A stretch of 64,000 nt of DNA from Dendrolimus kikuchii (Eukaryota; Arthropoda; Insecta; Lepidoptera; Lasiocampidae): NCBI GenBank assembly GCA_019925095.2, contig CM034410.1, positions 14,366,436 to 14,430,435 of the forward strand, given 5' to 3'. Within the stretch, counting starts at the first letter, position 1, and every line of letters begins with the position of its first letter. Both the position numbers and the translations under genes were made by a program. The notes below the pieces were generated by a model, which made no database searches, had not been told where the DNA came from, and saw only the letters and a list, made by a program, of their open reading frames with translations. Of this stretch, positions 1 to 10,463 are shown in pieces.

Positions 1-497
1 CTCTCTGTCTGCGCTGACCCTAAGTCATTATTATGTTTTAGACAGTCATTGTATTCTATATTTAATTGCTAAACAATTAAAAAGAGTGAACGTTTCGATG
101 GCCCACTTCCCCCTTCCTCAATCCATTCTTCACTTTTTTTTTTTTTTTTTGACCCAGGGGAAATCCGCTTGAGTACCATAAGCCGCGACAAGGGCAGAAC
201 CTTGGGGGGATATTCGCGACCCGTGTGTGGGATTCGCCAGATCGGGGGTGGCACCAGCATGCCCAGTCAGAACTGGTGCCATGCTGTTGCCACCCCCGGT
301 TAGGGATACCCACTAAAACCCCTGGGTGTTCCGTCCTTCGCCTTATGCCAGGGCTACGGGTATATGACCTAGCCTCTCCGCAGCCCTGCAGGCGTGGGCC
401 CCCCTCACGAGGCCTCTTCCATTGCCGGGGACTCATCCTCCGGCATCATCATGCTCTCTTTGGCGTGGGGCGGTCTGTAACGCGCCCCACGGGAAGA

Positions 498-534
498 GAG
501 ATGAGCGCGCGCGGAACAGTCGCGCGCTCATCTC
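498..534. repeat. Perfect 14-bp stem hairpin in the LINE 3' UTR
   Basis: Arms 498-511 (GAGATGAGCGCGCG) and 521-534 are exact reverse complements around a 9-base loop. It lies just past the stop codon of the R1-like frame, on the UTR side. The copy near 62550-62600 keeps only a degraded version. A role in template recognition by the reverse transcriptase is possible but inferred. Confidence 0.75.
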
Positions 535-596
535 GACGGCATATGCGGGTGAGTGAGAACCCCTATACCCCAAGGGGCCCCACCCGCGCCGTCCGC

Positions 597-843
597 TTAC
601 GGTGGCCGAAGGTCGAAATCCGCCCTCCGGCGTCGGCGCGTCCTCCTTTGGCGGGAGCGGAGCAAAGATTTCCGCTCACGCTCCCGCTCCGCCTCCTCCT
701 TCGCAAGCATAACACGCTCGCAAAAGGAAGAGACGGCGTCCCATCCGGTTGAGCTCCCGACCATGGTGCGTACCACGGCCGGGAGCGAGAGGTCAAATCC
801 GGTGACGGCGACGAGGTCTCGGCGCTGCTCTGTCCAGGCAGAA
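597..843 (-). pseudogene. R1-like LINE polymerase, C-terminal fragment
   Basis: Reading the minus strand toward the stop at 597-599 gives about 80 codons of the end of an R1-like ORF2. They include the peptides DLVAVTGFDLSLPAVVR and GWDAVSSFCERVMLAKEEAE, followed by an Arg-rich stretch and the ending DLRPP. This Trp-Asp-Ala-Val...Phe-Cys-Glu pattern with a basic tail recurs in the other R1-like fragments of this window (62345-62500, 1219-1475, 51695-51950). The endonuclease and catalytic reverse transcriptase regions are absent because of 5' truncation, so the fragment cannot be functional. The family assignment rests on my recollection of lepidopteran R1-type C-termini. Confidence 0.7.
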
Positions 844-959
844 AATCCATTCTTCCCTATCTCATCCCTCTATCCCGTCTCTTTTATCCCATCCTCCTAT
901 CCCATTTCCTTCATCCCACAATATCTTTTACTTTTAATTGAAGCGACCAAAGCGGCGAA

Positions 960-1475
960 AGTTATACCACACGACTGGAAAGTGGTGTAACAAAAGCGCC
1001 GTCAGCACGTGTGGAGACTCAGCTGGTAAAGTCGTTCCCAATATGCTACTACTCCACTAAACCTGCACTTGAATACCACGTGCCCGCGCTTGTGGTAGGA
1101 AGAGCATGAGACATAGAACGTAGTTACGCCCATGCTCGTCCGCGTATCAAGGCCTGAGAATGCCCCGGAAAGCAGAGCAAACTCACTTCGTCAACAGAGG
1201 TTTATTTCCACCGCATCCCTAGATGCATATGGACCCCTGTAGCAGGAGGAGATTTTGCGCATATCTGCGCCTCCGAAGACCCGAGTGACGTCGGTACCCG
1301 TGAGTTGCATGCGTACCTCTCTCCGTTACTCGTTCAGCGGCCTCCTTGTATGACATTACTGCCTCACAGAAGCTTGCTGCAACCCCCCAATGATCGTCGC
1401 TGTGCAGCATGGCCTTGGCCAGACTACCCAGCGAATCTATCGGCCCTACGACGGCCTCGAGTTCAAATCTCTGCG
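960..1475 (-). mobile_element. R1-like LINE 3' end (family 2)
   Basis: The 3' UTR at about 960-1218 shares the phrases GTGTGGAGACTC and the layout of the family-2 copies at 46966-47406 and 51281-51950. The coding end follows upstream on the minus strand. No clean poly(A) or duplication is visible, so the left boundary is approximate. Confidence 0.6.
1219..1475 (-). pseudogene. R1-like LINE polymerase, C-terminal fragment (family 2)
   Basis: The minus-strand frame reads QRFELEAVVGPIDSLGSLAK and then AMLHSDDHWGVAASFCEAVM, followed by KEAAER and a basic tail ending near 1219. It matches the fragment at 51695-51950 (QRFELETHVGPVDSLCDLVK, then AMLQSSDNWGAAVTFSEAVM). Both are the last roughly 85 codons of the same R1-like family. 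No endonuclease or YADD region is present, so this is a dead 5'-truncated copy. Confidence 0.65.
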
Positions 1476-1860
1476 GTGCCCAGACAGCGTATGGAACGCA
1501 GTCTTGTGCGCCCCATTAACGGCAATGAGGGGAAGGTGGACATCCCACAATACGCATCCATGCCTGGTAAGTATCTGCGTCATCCTGAAGATCAGGGTCC
1601 CGCGTTACCGCGCGACCCATCTCATCAGATGTGGGCGCACGGCCTCTACTGTATCAATTCCAGCTGCAGGAGGCTCTAAATCACTTGAATAGGTTTGGAT
1701 CATGGTCATGCTTTTCCGTGTCCTGATCGCCTCAAGCTCGGCTTGGCAATAAAACAAGCAACGGGATCCCACAATCTCTATCCCAACATACAGGCGGGCA
1801 ACACGTTGGCTTAGCTCCTGGTGTTGCAAACGTTTATAGGCGACGGTAACCAATTTATAT
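1476..1860. other. GC-rich unassigned segment with a SINE-like edge
   Basis: No supported gene. Bases 1815-1853 (GGTGTTGCAAACG, then AGGCGACGGTAACC) resemble the 3' part of the poly(A) SINE-like family S described at 16972. The rest is GC-rich and probably old retroelement sequence. Confidence 0.4.
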
Positions 1861-3290
1861 TAGGTGGACTATACCTCCTGTGTGACGGCTTCGCAATAAA
1901 AAGTTGATTATATTTTTAATTTTTATCAAATGTTATTTTGTTAATACTACAAAGTAAAAATTCAAGTTTCCGCCAAAAACTGAATATGCACACGTTCAAG
2001 ATCGTATCGTATGTTTTTACAATTATGTGAAGAGCGTTGCCATAAAGTTTTAAATGTTTTCGATGATACAAAGAGCACCGCGGACAATTACAAACAGTTC
2101 ATGTAATGTAAATAGGATTTATTCTAATCAACATAAGCGGGCGCCATTAAAACAATATTTACTTCGTAACTCACTAATGTAATTAACAATACAAAATAAA
2201 TTTTAACTTCAAACAGTTTGTAAGACTTGGTAAGATCCACTTCTATTTTGATAACGCCGCGCCGGCCGGAACGCATTTGTACATTATTTTCGGGCCCGAG
2301 GGAGGTCACGGGAGGGCGTGCGGGACCCCCGACGGCCGGTACTCCGGAACCAACCTCCAGATTAGCCAGTAAACCTAATCCGCGCTTATACGAGGGACCA
2401 TAGGACCTAAAAGTAAGAGCCACATGTCCGACCACCCAAAATCTTAATAACTTGTATATACAATTTCTTGAAATGTGGTAATAATAATGGAAGAAGATTG
2501 TTAAGTAGTAATGATAAAGACAAATTACTTCATTGTTGAGCTCTTAAGGGCTCTTTGTACACGATAAAGTCGCTGGGTCTACGCAAGAATTCGTGTCATT
2601 TCTGCACACGACCGTCTGCGTCACGTCTGCGGTAGACACGACCCGCTCTCCGTTATTTCGATGAAGGGAGCGGCCGAGTAGGTGAGGTGGTTCAGGTAAT
2701 TTGAGAACGTTTGTGTGCTACGTACTTAACATGGTTCTTTTCTTTACCAACAAACTTGACTAGTGCATGCACCCTACCATACCCTACGCACGACTGCCCG
2801 AAAACAATCTCATCGTTTACACGTAATTTTTTCTAGATTTTTGATGTCATATTAAATAGAAATTGATACTGCGATAGGTAGTAACAGTAGGTAAGTATAT
2901 TCATATTTATTGATGAAAGAAGACCTTGACTTGTTTTCTCCTGCTTTCATGGTCAACCCCTAATGTGTAACGAACACGTGGTTAATGGTAGGACTTCCTG
3001 ACAAGGCCGCCAAAGTGGCTTTGTGTCTCGGAATTTCCTTGTTATTAATAATAAGCTCTCTTATGAAATGATATTGAGAATAGATCTTGTGGGGGTTAAA
3101 TTATGTGTGGTGCTTCGGTGGTGGATGAACCCTGTTGTCGCGTCCGATTATAAGCCTCGTCGAAAGGCTCTTGTGCGACGACCGCGTAACGTCCTGACGG
3201 ACAGAGTCGACGTTATTACGAAACGGCTGGCCCGGATCAGTCCGCCCACGGTTAGAACAGTAGGCTGGCAGGCACCGACAGACAGACACA
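1861..3290. other. Unassigned sequence
   Basis: AT-rich sequence with a GC-rich patch at about 2255-2430. Short open frames here lack any family motif I can name. No repeat partner was found elsewhere in the window. Confidence 0.5.
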
Positions 3291-3293
3291 GAC

Positions 3294-3314
3294 GGCGGCG
3301 TCTCAGACGCCGCC
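3294..3314. repeat. Perfect 21-base palindrome
   Basis: GGCGGCGTCT-C-AGACGCCGCC: two 10-base arms and a single-base centre, inside a GC-rich patch at 3120-3360 that I cannot assign to a gene. Confidence 0.7.
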
Positions 3315-3382
3315 AATCAAGATCTCTCCACGTCCCCGCGAGGGACGCTAGGAGACATAGCTCACCCCACAGGATAGACTAG

Positions 3383-3583
3383 GCGTGTTGCTGGGAAGTT
3401 TCTTTCGCCGTTTCTTTTCTCCCAGCCATAACACGTTGCGAAACGGCAGTAAGATAGCGTAGGCCACCGCAAACCACCGCAAAACACCTTCGCTTCGCGA
3501 AGGCACTCGCCCCAAAGACCCCGGTAAAGTTGTAAGGTCTTCGGACCAACAACATAAAGTCAAGTCCAATAAAAAAAAAAAAA
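3383..3583 (+). mobile_element. Poly(A)-ended retroelement tail (GTGTTGCTGG family)
   Basis: The block AGGCGTGTTGCTGG...GTTTCTTTCGCCG...CACGTTGCGAAACGG recurs at 36095-36180 and 44155-44235, and in reverse at 54838-54912. This copy ends with AATAAA running into a pure A tract at 3570-3583, as expected for the 3' end of a retrotransposed sequence. No coding frame is preserved. Confidence 0.55.
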
Positions 3584-3710
3584 ACCCTGTTGCATGTTGG
3601 TGGAGCACCACTAGGCGAGAGCCCATGGCTCAATCGCCCGAGAGGGGAGTACAATTGTACTCTTGCAGTGTATTAATTCCTTAATTGTTCCTAATTTAAC
3701 TTAGACTATA

Positions 3711-4927
3711 TACTTAGCCTGACCATAAATACTGTTACAATTAAAAAGAAACAAAATATTACATTTGAATTTGGAATCTGTCATTTTTATGTGATTGTTC
3801 ATTGTGTTTTCTCATTTTGGCGCCAATACATTGTACAACATTTTGCGATATTAAAATGGAGTGGGGCGATAAAGAGAACCGAATCGCTGTGATTGAATTA
3901 CACAAAGTAGGTATGGAGCCAAATGCAATTTTTAAAACTCTCCATACGCTTGGTATTAGTCAAATGTTTGTGTACCGGGCTATTAATAGGTACAATGAGA
4001 CTTCCTCTGTTTGTGACAGAAAAAGATCTGGCCGTCCACGTAATGTTCGTACGAAAAAGGCGGTCAAAGCAGTAAGGGAAAGAATTCGAAGAAATCCTGT
4101 CCGAAAGCAAAAGACATTATCTCGAGAGATGAAGATATCACCTAGAACCATGTCGCGTATTTTAAAAGATGACTTAGGACTTGCAGCCTATAAGAGACGC
4201 ACTGGTCATTTCTTAACTCATAATTTAAAAAAGAATAAGGGTGATAAAATCGAAACAACTACTGAAGCGGTACGCAAAGGGAGGTCGCAGAAAAATTTTG
4301 GTTACGGATAAGAAAATTTTTACAACTGAGCAACATTTTAACAAACAAAATGACCGTATTTATGCTCAAAGCTCTAAGGAAGCTTCTCAATTAGTCGACA
4401 GAGTGCAACGTGGGCATTTTCCGTCTTCAGTGATGGTTTGGTGGGGGTGTTAGCTATGGAGGAGGTACTGAGCCATATTTTTGTGAAAAAGGTATCAAAA
4501 CATCGGCACAAGTGTATCAAGATACCATTCTTGAGAAGGTAGTTAAGCCCCTTAACAACACCACGTTCAATAACCAAGAATGGTCCTTCCAGCAAGACTC
4601 GGCGCCGGGTCATAAAGCTCGGTCCACGCAGTCTTGGTTGGAAACGAACGTTTCGGACTTCATCAGAGCTGAAGACTGGCCGTCGTCTAGTCCCGATCTT
4701 AATCCGCTGGATTATGATTTATGGAAAGAGTGCGTGCTTCTATTGATAACTGGCCTCAACGTTTAAAGGACTGTATTGCAGCCAATGGAGACCACTTCGA
4801 ATAAGCTTTTTATATTTTAAATGGTTTTATATTTATGTATTAAACTAAGACACTGTAAAACTTATAAATGTTATTTGCAATAGAAAAAAAAAATTCTTTG
4901 TTACAATATTTATGGCAAGATTAGGTA
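3711..4927 (+). mobile_element. maT-like mariner transposon (DD37D), full length, inactive
   Basis: The termini pair as inverted repeats: left TACTTAGCCTGACCATAAAT and right (reverse complement) TACCTAATCTTGCCATAAAT, continuing as ATA.TGT.AC. Each end is flanked by TA, the standard Tc1/mariner target duplication. The length of about 1.2 kb suits a mariner. The transposase inside is broken by frameshifts and a deletion. Confidence 0.85.
3856..4804 (+). pseudogene. maT-like mariner transposase, frameshifted
   Basis: The frame begins at 3856 (MEWGDKENRIAVIELHKVGM) with two helix-turn-helix segments and the GRPRNVRT linker, typical of Tc1/mariner DNA-binding domains. The frame then changes at about 4240. 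The first catalytic Asp is in ILVTDKKIF, the second in FQQDSAPGH and the third in SSSPDLNPLDY. I count 37 residues between the second and third Asp, so this is DD37D, the maT group. A second shift lies near 4445. A third, with loss of about 50 codons, lies after DYDLWKE near 4730, and the end of the protein (NWPQRLKDCIAANGDHFE) resumes before the stop at 4802-4804. It cannot make active transposase. Confidence 0.85.
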
Positions 4928-5182
4928 TATATACAGAAACCTTATAGTGTAAGTGATGTGCACACCAGTATTCTAATAAATACTATATTTACACGTTTAC
5001 GAGATTGGGTTTTTTTATGATTTAGAGAAATGCCCAATCTTATCGGCAGCTCTAAAAGCGATATCATCTATTTGTTATTACATAGCATCACGTTCATGTA
5101 TTAACCATAGTCTTTAACTGTGCTAAATTATACATCAATAAATTGGTGGATGAAACGTGACGCCACAGATGTCATTGACTGT

Positions 5183-5426
5183 ACATACATACATACATAA
5201 CTTCACGCCAGTTCCCTTGCGGGGTAGGCATGAACAACAGAGCGCCATTTAGGCTTATTCTTACACACCTCACTTGCTTCTTTGACATTCATAACTCTTG
5301 TCATGCACGCTCGTCTGTTCTTAAGGGTCCTGACATCACCTTCTGCTAGTACACGATCAATTTGATCATGGAAGGTGTGTCGTGGCCTTCCACGACTTCT
5401 GCATCCATCCACTTTTGCATTGTATA
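5183..5426 (-). mobile_element. RTE LINE tail, 5'-truncated, with 11-bp TSD
   Basis: A copy of the last 75 or so codons of the RTE family described at 5815-8606, ending in the (TACA)n version of its ATGT tail. TCATTGACTGT stands at 5172-5182 and again at 5427-5437, which fits an 11-bp target-site duplication. Confidence 0.9.
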
Positions 5427-5536
5427 TCATTGACTGTGTTCGTATTAAACTTCGCGTCGTTTCATTTGTAACCAGGATTCACTCGCGACAACGTCCATGT
5501 TGCTACGTGCTAACTTTTACGTGTCCTAACAACTTG

Positions 5537-5808
5537 AATCCACTGCCAGGAGAAATCCCTCGGGATTCCACGGCTCCAAAGTATCACAGATTTTGCGACA
5601 GTGAATTTGCTATTGCTCAGTAAATGTATTACATCGCAATCCGACTTTATTTGTTAACCGGGCCATAATAAGCCGCTTCCAAGAAAATTCCCGTGGGATT
5701 CCTGTATCGCAGATTTTAAGCACGGGAATTTGCTATCGATCAGCGAGAACCGCATAGAAATCTGTCCAGTAGCTTTTACGTGAATCCGGAACAAACAGAG
5801 AAATATAA
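5537..5808 (-). mobile_element. Helitron-like / lepidopteran repeat fragment
   Basis: On the minus strand this reads TCCGGATTCACGTAAAAGCT, ACTGGACAGATTT and TCGCTGATCGA, then paired AATCCC(G/A)CGGGAATTTTC blocks. The same order occurs on the plus strand at 29190-29450. The two are diverged copies of one repeat. The terminal CTAGT seen at 29484 is not visible here. Confidence 0.55.
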
Positions 5809-5814
5809 AAAATA

Positions 5815-8606
5815 CATACATACATACATACATAACTTCACGCCAGTTCCCTTGCGGGGTAGGCACGAACAACAGAGTGCCATTTAGGCTTATTCTTACA
5901 CACCTCACTTGCCTCTTTGACATTCATAACTCTTGTCATGCACACTCGTCTGTTCTTAAGGCTCCTGACATCACCTTCTGCTAGTACACGATCAATTTGA
6001 TCATGGAAGGTGTGTCGTGGCCTTCCACGACTTCTGCATCCATCCACTTTTGCATTGTATATCTGTTTAGTCATTCTTTCATCATGCATTCTTTCCACAT
6101 GCCCGAACCACCGGAGCATTCCTTTCCTTACCTTCACCCCGACACTCTCTTTCAGACCAACTCTCTTTCTTACTTCGGTATTACGAACGCGGTCCGCGAT
6201 CGTCACTCCGCAGATTTTGCGCAGTGCTCGCATCTCGACCGCGTTTACTCTACTTTCATGCTCTCTCTTCCATACCCAACTCTCGCATCCATACGTGAGC
6301 GTAGGTACCAGCACCGCGTTGTGTACGGCGAGCTGGGCCTTCTGGCTGAGGTTCTTAGCGCCTAGAAGTTTACCTAACGCTCCATTCACATATATACTAT
6401 ACCCCAAATTCACTCTTCTTTCTATATCAGCGGTGTACCTTCCATCCCTGCTAAAAGCACATCCAAGATATACTTCCACCCGCACGCATGCCATACAGCC
6501 CTCGTAAGTGGACTGCACAGCACGCATCAATTGGCCATTAATCCCATATCCGGGCAATATGTCCCAGAGGTCCTTCCGCACAACCCTGTCAAATGCTTTC
6601 TCTAGATCCACAAAACCGCAGAAAACCTTCCGGCCCATAGCCAGCTGCTTCTCTACGATATTGCGGAGAGAGAAAACTTGATCCATACATCCCCTTCCAT
6701 TTCTGAAACCACCTTGTGCATCCCACAGTAATCCATCGGATACAACTCTCATTCTCTTTTCAATAATCTTCGCATACACTTTAGATGCTGTGCTGATCAA
6801 ACTGATGGCCCTGTAGCTGGCGCACTCCATACGTGACCCCTTGCCTTTATACAAGGGCACGATGACAGCGCGCCTCCAGTCCTTGGGAACCTTTCCCGTC
6901 CTCCAGCACAAGTTGCATAAGGACAGGAAAGCGTCCCGGACGCAGGTTCCACCAGATTTGATCATCTCAGCAGACACACTATCGATTCCTACTGCCTTTC
7001 CATTTTTCAGACTTCTTATCGACCATTCGATCTCTTCCAAAGTGATCTCGGATGCTGACTCCTCGGAGTCGGTCACAGACTCAGTCGTGGTGCCAGCATC
7101 CGGGATATTATCATACATTTCTCTAAAATATTCACTCCATCGCGCTAATACCTCTTGTGGGTTAGCAAGAACGTCCCCTGCTTTAGATTTTATTCTTTCC
7201 ATTCTGGAAGCTGACGAACAACCCCGAGACTTCTTAACCTCTCTCCAAAAGAGTTTGGTATTCGCCTCGAAGTTCTCCGTCAGCTTCTCTTCTTCTTTCA
7301 ATTTTATTCTTTCACGCTTCTCTTTCACTAAAGCTTTGGTTTCATTCTTGCAGAGGCGATAAATTTCTTTCTTCATCTCTTTCATACTGTCATTCTGTTG
7401 CAAGGAAGCAACATAATCCAGCCAGGCTTTTCTCTTTCTCTCTACGCTGGATTTAACATCCGCGTCCCACCATTCATCACCTTTCGTTGTTATGTGCCTC
7501 TTCGCGCATCCACATGCTTCTTTTGCGCTTTCCACTATACTTTCTTTCATACTATCCCAGTCATTATCCACATCTAAGTCGGAGAAGTCCGCTTTTGCAA
7601 GCCTTTCTTCGACTAGGCGCGCATACATACTCCTTACACTAACATCTTCCAATTTTTCACACTTTATTCTTTCAAGCTCCCCGAAATTGGTACGCACTCG
7701 CCAGTGTCTCCACTTCTTGAAAAGGCCCACAAACCGGCTTATCACCAGGTAGTGGTCCGTTTCAAGAGTGGGGCCTCTGTAGGCTCTTGTATCCATTATT
7801 CTGTTTCGGAGGCGACTATCAATTAAAATCAGATCAATCATACTTTTCTGATCATTCATTCTCCATGTATACGTGTGAATATCCTTATGATGGAATAGGG
7901 TGTTCGACACAAGCAAGTTTCTTTCCATGCATACGTCTATGATTGGCCTACCAGCATCGTTCACTCTCTTGTCACCATAGGGTCCAAGGACAGCCTCAAG
8001 GCCGTCTCGTTTGGTCCCCACCCAGCCATTAAGATCACCACACATAATTAGTCTTTCGTTCCCTTCAGCCAGATCCAGAATTTCTCTCACAGACTCCCAA
8101 AACTTCTCGAGTTCTTGGGGATCCGCTGAGCTGACGGGAGCATAAGCTGCGACCAGAAAAACTCGCGTGATCCCCAGTTTTAGGCGGACCCAGAGAAGTC
8201 TCGGGTTCACCAGACAATAAGCTTTTACTCCAGACACAAAGCGGGATGAGAGTAAGACGCCTACCCCCCCACTCGCACGCTCGTCCAGGTCCACGCCGGA
8301 CCACAGAGCAAGCATGCCACCGGGGAGGTCATCGACGTCGCACCCCTTCCGCTTTGTCTCTGTCAGACATAAGGCATCCAGGCTTCTCTCATTCATTATA
8401 TCAATCATTTCGTCCATCTTATCTTTCATCCCACCTCTCACATTCCACGTGCCTATACGGCACTCTGCTCCTCTCGACCCGCCAGGTTTGGCGCTGCGTG
8501 AAGGGTGGCGGCCCCCTTCGCCGCATGCGCGAGAATTCACACCGACGGGGGCGCATCGGTGAGCGTCGCCTGCGGGGGACGCCCTATCGTGCACTGCACG
8601 CCGGTG
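5815..8606 (-). mobile_element. RTE-type LINE, near full length, YADD region deleted
   Basis: The longest member of a family with at least 13 copies here. The 3' end is (ATGT)n read as TACATACA at 5815-5830, directly after the stop codon; a short tandem repeat instead of poly(A) is characteristic of RTE-clade LINEs. The 5' boundary is near 8606, where the sequence changes to an unrelated retroelement frame. No target duplication could be established. Confidence 0.8.
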
Positions 8607-8651
8607 AATTCTGGTCAGAATTGTGGCCCCGTCGACCGGCTTGGCCACCAT
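5838..8651 (-). CDS. RTE LINE endonuclease-reverse transcriptase with in-frame loss of the catalytic core
   Basis: This 937-codon frame encodes an RTE-type polyprotein used for target-primed reverse transcription. The N-terminal apurinic-type endonuclease appears intact: Asn70 in GTWNV, Glu98 in CLTETK, Tyr170 in AAYAP, Asp206 and Asn208 in CGDLNGW, Asp273 in MIDLILID, and Asp299-His300 in ETDHYLV. The RT fingers follow ([24 protein letters not shown]), then the first catalytic Asp in FVDLEKAFD near residue 684. After CMACVRV (about residue 725, near 6478) the protein jumps to [14 protein letters not shown]. The segment that should carry the RQG motif and the YADD aspartates is missing, yet the frame stays open. 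The C-terminus ([11 protein letters not shown], then AYPARELA) is complete. Residues 1-60 may come from flanking sequence. Reverse transcription by this copy is not expected. Confidence 0.85.
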   Translation of the reverse strand: MVAKPVDGATILTRIHRRAVHDRASPAGDAHRCAPVGVNSRACGEGGRHPSRSAKPGGSRGAECRIGTWNVRGGMKDKMDEMIDIMNERSLDALCLTETKRKGCDVDDLPGGMLALWSGVDLDERASGGVGVLLSSRFVSGVKAYCLVNPRLLWVRLKLGITRVFLVAAYAPVSSADPQELEKFWESVREILDLAEGNERLIMCGDLNGWVGTKRDGLEAVLGPYGDKRVNDAGRPIIDVCMERNLLVSNTLFHHKDIHTYTWRMNDQKSMIDLILIDSRLRNRIMDTRAYRGPTLETDHYLVISRFVGLFKKWRHWRVRTNFGELERIKCEKLEDVSVRSMYARLVEERLAKADFSDLDVDNDWDSMKESIVESAKEACGCAKRHITTKGDEWWDADVKSSVERKRKAWLDYVASLQQNDSMKEMKKEIYRLCKNETKALVKEKRERIKLKEEEKLTENFEANTKLFWREVKKSRGCSSASRMERIKSKAGDVLANPQEVLARWSEYFREMYDNIPDAGTTTESVTDSEESASEITLEEIEWSIRSLKNGKAVGIDSVSAEMIKSGGTCVRDAFLSLCNLCWRTGKVPKDWRRAVIVPLYKGKGSRMECASYRAISLISTASKVYAKIIEKRMRVVSDGLLWDAQGGFRNGRGCMDQVFSLRNIVEKQLAMGRKVFCGFVDLEKAFDRVVRKDLWDILPGYGINGQLMRAVQSTYEGCMACVRVEVYLGCAFSRDGRYTADIERRVNLGYSIYVNGALGKLLGAKNLSQKAQLAVHNAVLVPTLTYGCESWVWKREHESRVNAVEMRALRKICGVTIADRVRNTEVRKRVGLKESVGVKVRKGMLRWFGHVERMHDERMTKQIYNAKVDGCRSRGRPRHTFHDQIDRVLAEGDVRSLKNRRVCMTRVMNVKEASEVCKNKPKWHSVVRAYPARELA

Positions 8652-9189
8652 GGCCTATCGTGTGGCAGAAGCGCAGGCAGAGTTCCGCGACATGCCGGCC
8701 TCAACGATATAATACGTCGGGCTCTTGTCAGCGCCGACGTGCCAGCCGTTCTCGAACCGAACGGCCTGGTCCGCGACGATGGCAAGAGACCCGACGGTAT
8801 GACTTTAATTCCCTGGACCTTGGGAAGGCCGCTTGTGTGGGACGTTACCTGTGTCGACACACTGGCGCCTTCTCATCTCCAGGAGTCCAAAGTTGGGGCA
8901 GGTCGCACTACCACTTCTGCCGAAAATCTCAAACGGCTAAAATATGCACACCTTAGAACAGTTTACATATTTGAGCCGTTTGGGGTGGAGACTTTGGGCC
9001 CATGGGGGCCAAGTGCCCACAAATTATTTAAAAATATTAAAAAAACGTCTGGTCGATACAACAAGAGACCGGAAGGCTGGAGCTTACCTCGCTCAAAGGA
9101 TTAGCCCCTGTATCCAGCGAGGTCATGCTGCCAGCCTTCTAGGTACAATGCCCAGCAACAGTGGTCTGCTGGGGCTGGACGGGTTTTGA
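8607..9189 (+). pseudogene. Retroelement C-terminal domain ([13 protein letters not shown]...), frameshifted
   Basis: The frame reads [13 protein letters not shown], then [53 protein letters not shown] and [20 protein letters not shown]. It then shifts frame at an A-run near 9034-9046 and continues [20 protein letters not shown] to the stop at 9187. I recall this peptide as a common repetitive protein fragment in insect and other animal genomes, sitting C-terminal in retroelement polyproteins. The RPDG...VWDVT spacing resembles a PD-(D/E)xK nuclease core. That reading is inference. The frameshift and missing upstream domains make it dead. Confidence 0.55.
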
Positions 9190-9420
9190 TACAGGTTTTT
9201 TTTTTTTTTTTAAGCTAGGTTTATTTATAGGATTATGCCCTCCTTTTTTATTTAGTTCTAGTTTTTAATTTTAGGTTTATTTTTCATACTGTAGTTTAGT
9301 TTTAGATGTTATAATGATTTTTAAAGTCGTATTCTTTCTCTCTATATTAAATCTTCTTATCGTTTATTTTTAAGTATTTAGTTAAGTTTTTCTTCGTTTC
9401 ATTTATAGTTTATGTATATT
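8607..9420 (+). mobile_element. Retroelement fragment with PD...D motif and T-rich 3' region
   Basis: A coding end (see the pseudogene entry) followed by a GT-rich 3' UTR (TTTTTTATTTAGTT...TTTAGTTTTAGATG). The UTR phrases recur at 18346-18548, and part of the coding end recurs inverted at 9955-10076. It abuts the 5' end of the RTE copy on the opposite strand. Confidence 0.6.
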
Positions 9421-9954
9421 TTATAATATCATAGACTTTTTTTTAATGCGAAGCAAGCAGACGGCCCGTGTAATGGATAGTGGTTACTGTCGCCAATAGT
9501 GGGTCATCTGAATTCTCCAATTTTTTTTTGGCACATTGAAATAACCTTTTTCATTTATAATATTCTGTAAGTGTGCTTGGAGTTGCCTGCTTACAGGGTT
9601 GAAAACAGCACTTTTCGTCCCTGGGAAAAGATTTTCCCTGCTGTCGAATTTATAAAACTATGAGAACCATTGATAGATAATAAATGCGACTCATGTCCCA
9701 ACTTTTTTTTACAGCCACTGTTAAATCGCGGCATAAACTGTAAGAAAAAGTATTAATAATTTTGTAACATTATTTAATACTTATGAATTATTTTTCAGAT
9801 ATTTGTATATAAATATGTATGTGTATATTTATTTACTATCAACTTTATAATTAAGCTAATATATTTTTTTTTTCACATTTCACTAATTCTAGTGTAATAC
9901 AATTCAAGAAAACTTAACTTATTTGTATTATATTCTACTCATAGTCCATCAAGA
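9421..9954. other. Unassigned AT-rich spacer
   Basis: No gene or terminal repeat seen. It contains homopolymer runs and lies between two inverted fragments of the same retroelement. Confidence 0.5.
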
Positions 9955-10076
9955 CTATAAGTAGAATACTGAGCCCAGATCACCGTCTTCTATCGGTAAG
10001 GTGCCCAGAAGGCTGGCTACGTTTTCTCGCTGGATCGCCATACTGATCCGTTGGCCGAGGTAAGCACCAGCCCTCT
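9955..10076 (-). mobile_element. Inverted fragment of the PD...D retroelement
   Basis: On the minus strand the bases read AGGGCTGGTGCTTACCTCGG, then ATCCAGCGAGAAAACG and CCAGCCTTCTGGGCACC. This corresponds to the [10 protein letters not shown]...IQRG.AASLLGT segment at 9079-9160 on the plus strand. Confidence 0.65.
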
Positions 10077-10085
10077 GATACTACT

Positions 10086-10415
10086 AATCCCTATTAATAT
10101 TATAAATGCGAAAGTAACTCTGTCTGTCTGTTTTCACGTAAAAACTACTGGACCGATTTGGCTGAAACTCAGTATATATATATTTTCGATGCCGAGAATG
10201 AACATAGGATACTTTTTATCCCGGAAAATGGGATAGTTTCCGGGATAAAAGTATATTTGTCTCTTTGTTTGTTATCCTTTTACGGAAAGACTTTTGGACC
10301 GATTTGGCTGATACTCGGTACATATGTAATTTGAATACCGAGGCTGGACATGGGATATTTTTCATCCCGGATAATGGGATAGATTTATCTAAAGATTATC
10401 CCAAAAGTGGGACAG
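10086..10415 (+). mobile_element. Helitron-like 5' region with an internal 2-unit repeat
   Basis: TATTAATATTATAAATGCGA, then AAAGTAACTCTGTCTGTCTG, is a familiar lepidopteran repeat start. The block ...ACTGGACCGATTTGGCTGA...GATACTTTTTATCCCGGA occurs twice in tandem, at about 10120-10247 and 10265-10390. The octamer satellite begins just after it. Confidence 0.55.
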
Positions 10416-10463
10416 GCTTTGGTTGGTTTTGTGATTTGCCATTTTCATCATTTTGGTTATTTT

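Larger units (their letters stand above)
132..843 (-). mobile_element. R1-like LINE, 5'-truncated copy (family 1) with TSD
   Basis: This is a 3' fragment of an R1-like non-LTR retrotransposon. Its poly(A) tail reads as a T run at about 135-150, so the element lies on the minus strand. The 12-base AATCCATTCTTC occurs at 120-131 and again at 844-855, which fits a target-site duplication. The fragment holds the end of the polymerase frame and about 450 bases of GC-rich 3' UTR. The UTR recurs at 34134-34384 and 62336-62780. Confidence 0.85.

Noticed and set aside
225..990. Overlapping plus-strand frames of 145-175 codons
   Set aside because: They run antisense to an R1-like LINE fragment whose minus-strand frame is the recognisable one.
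3023..3382. 119-codon plus-strand frame
   Set aside because: Arg-rich from GC-rich sequence, no motif, and a perfect palindrome inside. Not supported as a gene.
5997..8956. Several plus-strand frames across the RTE copy
   Set aside because: Antisense shadows of the RTE polyprotein with no protein motif of their own.
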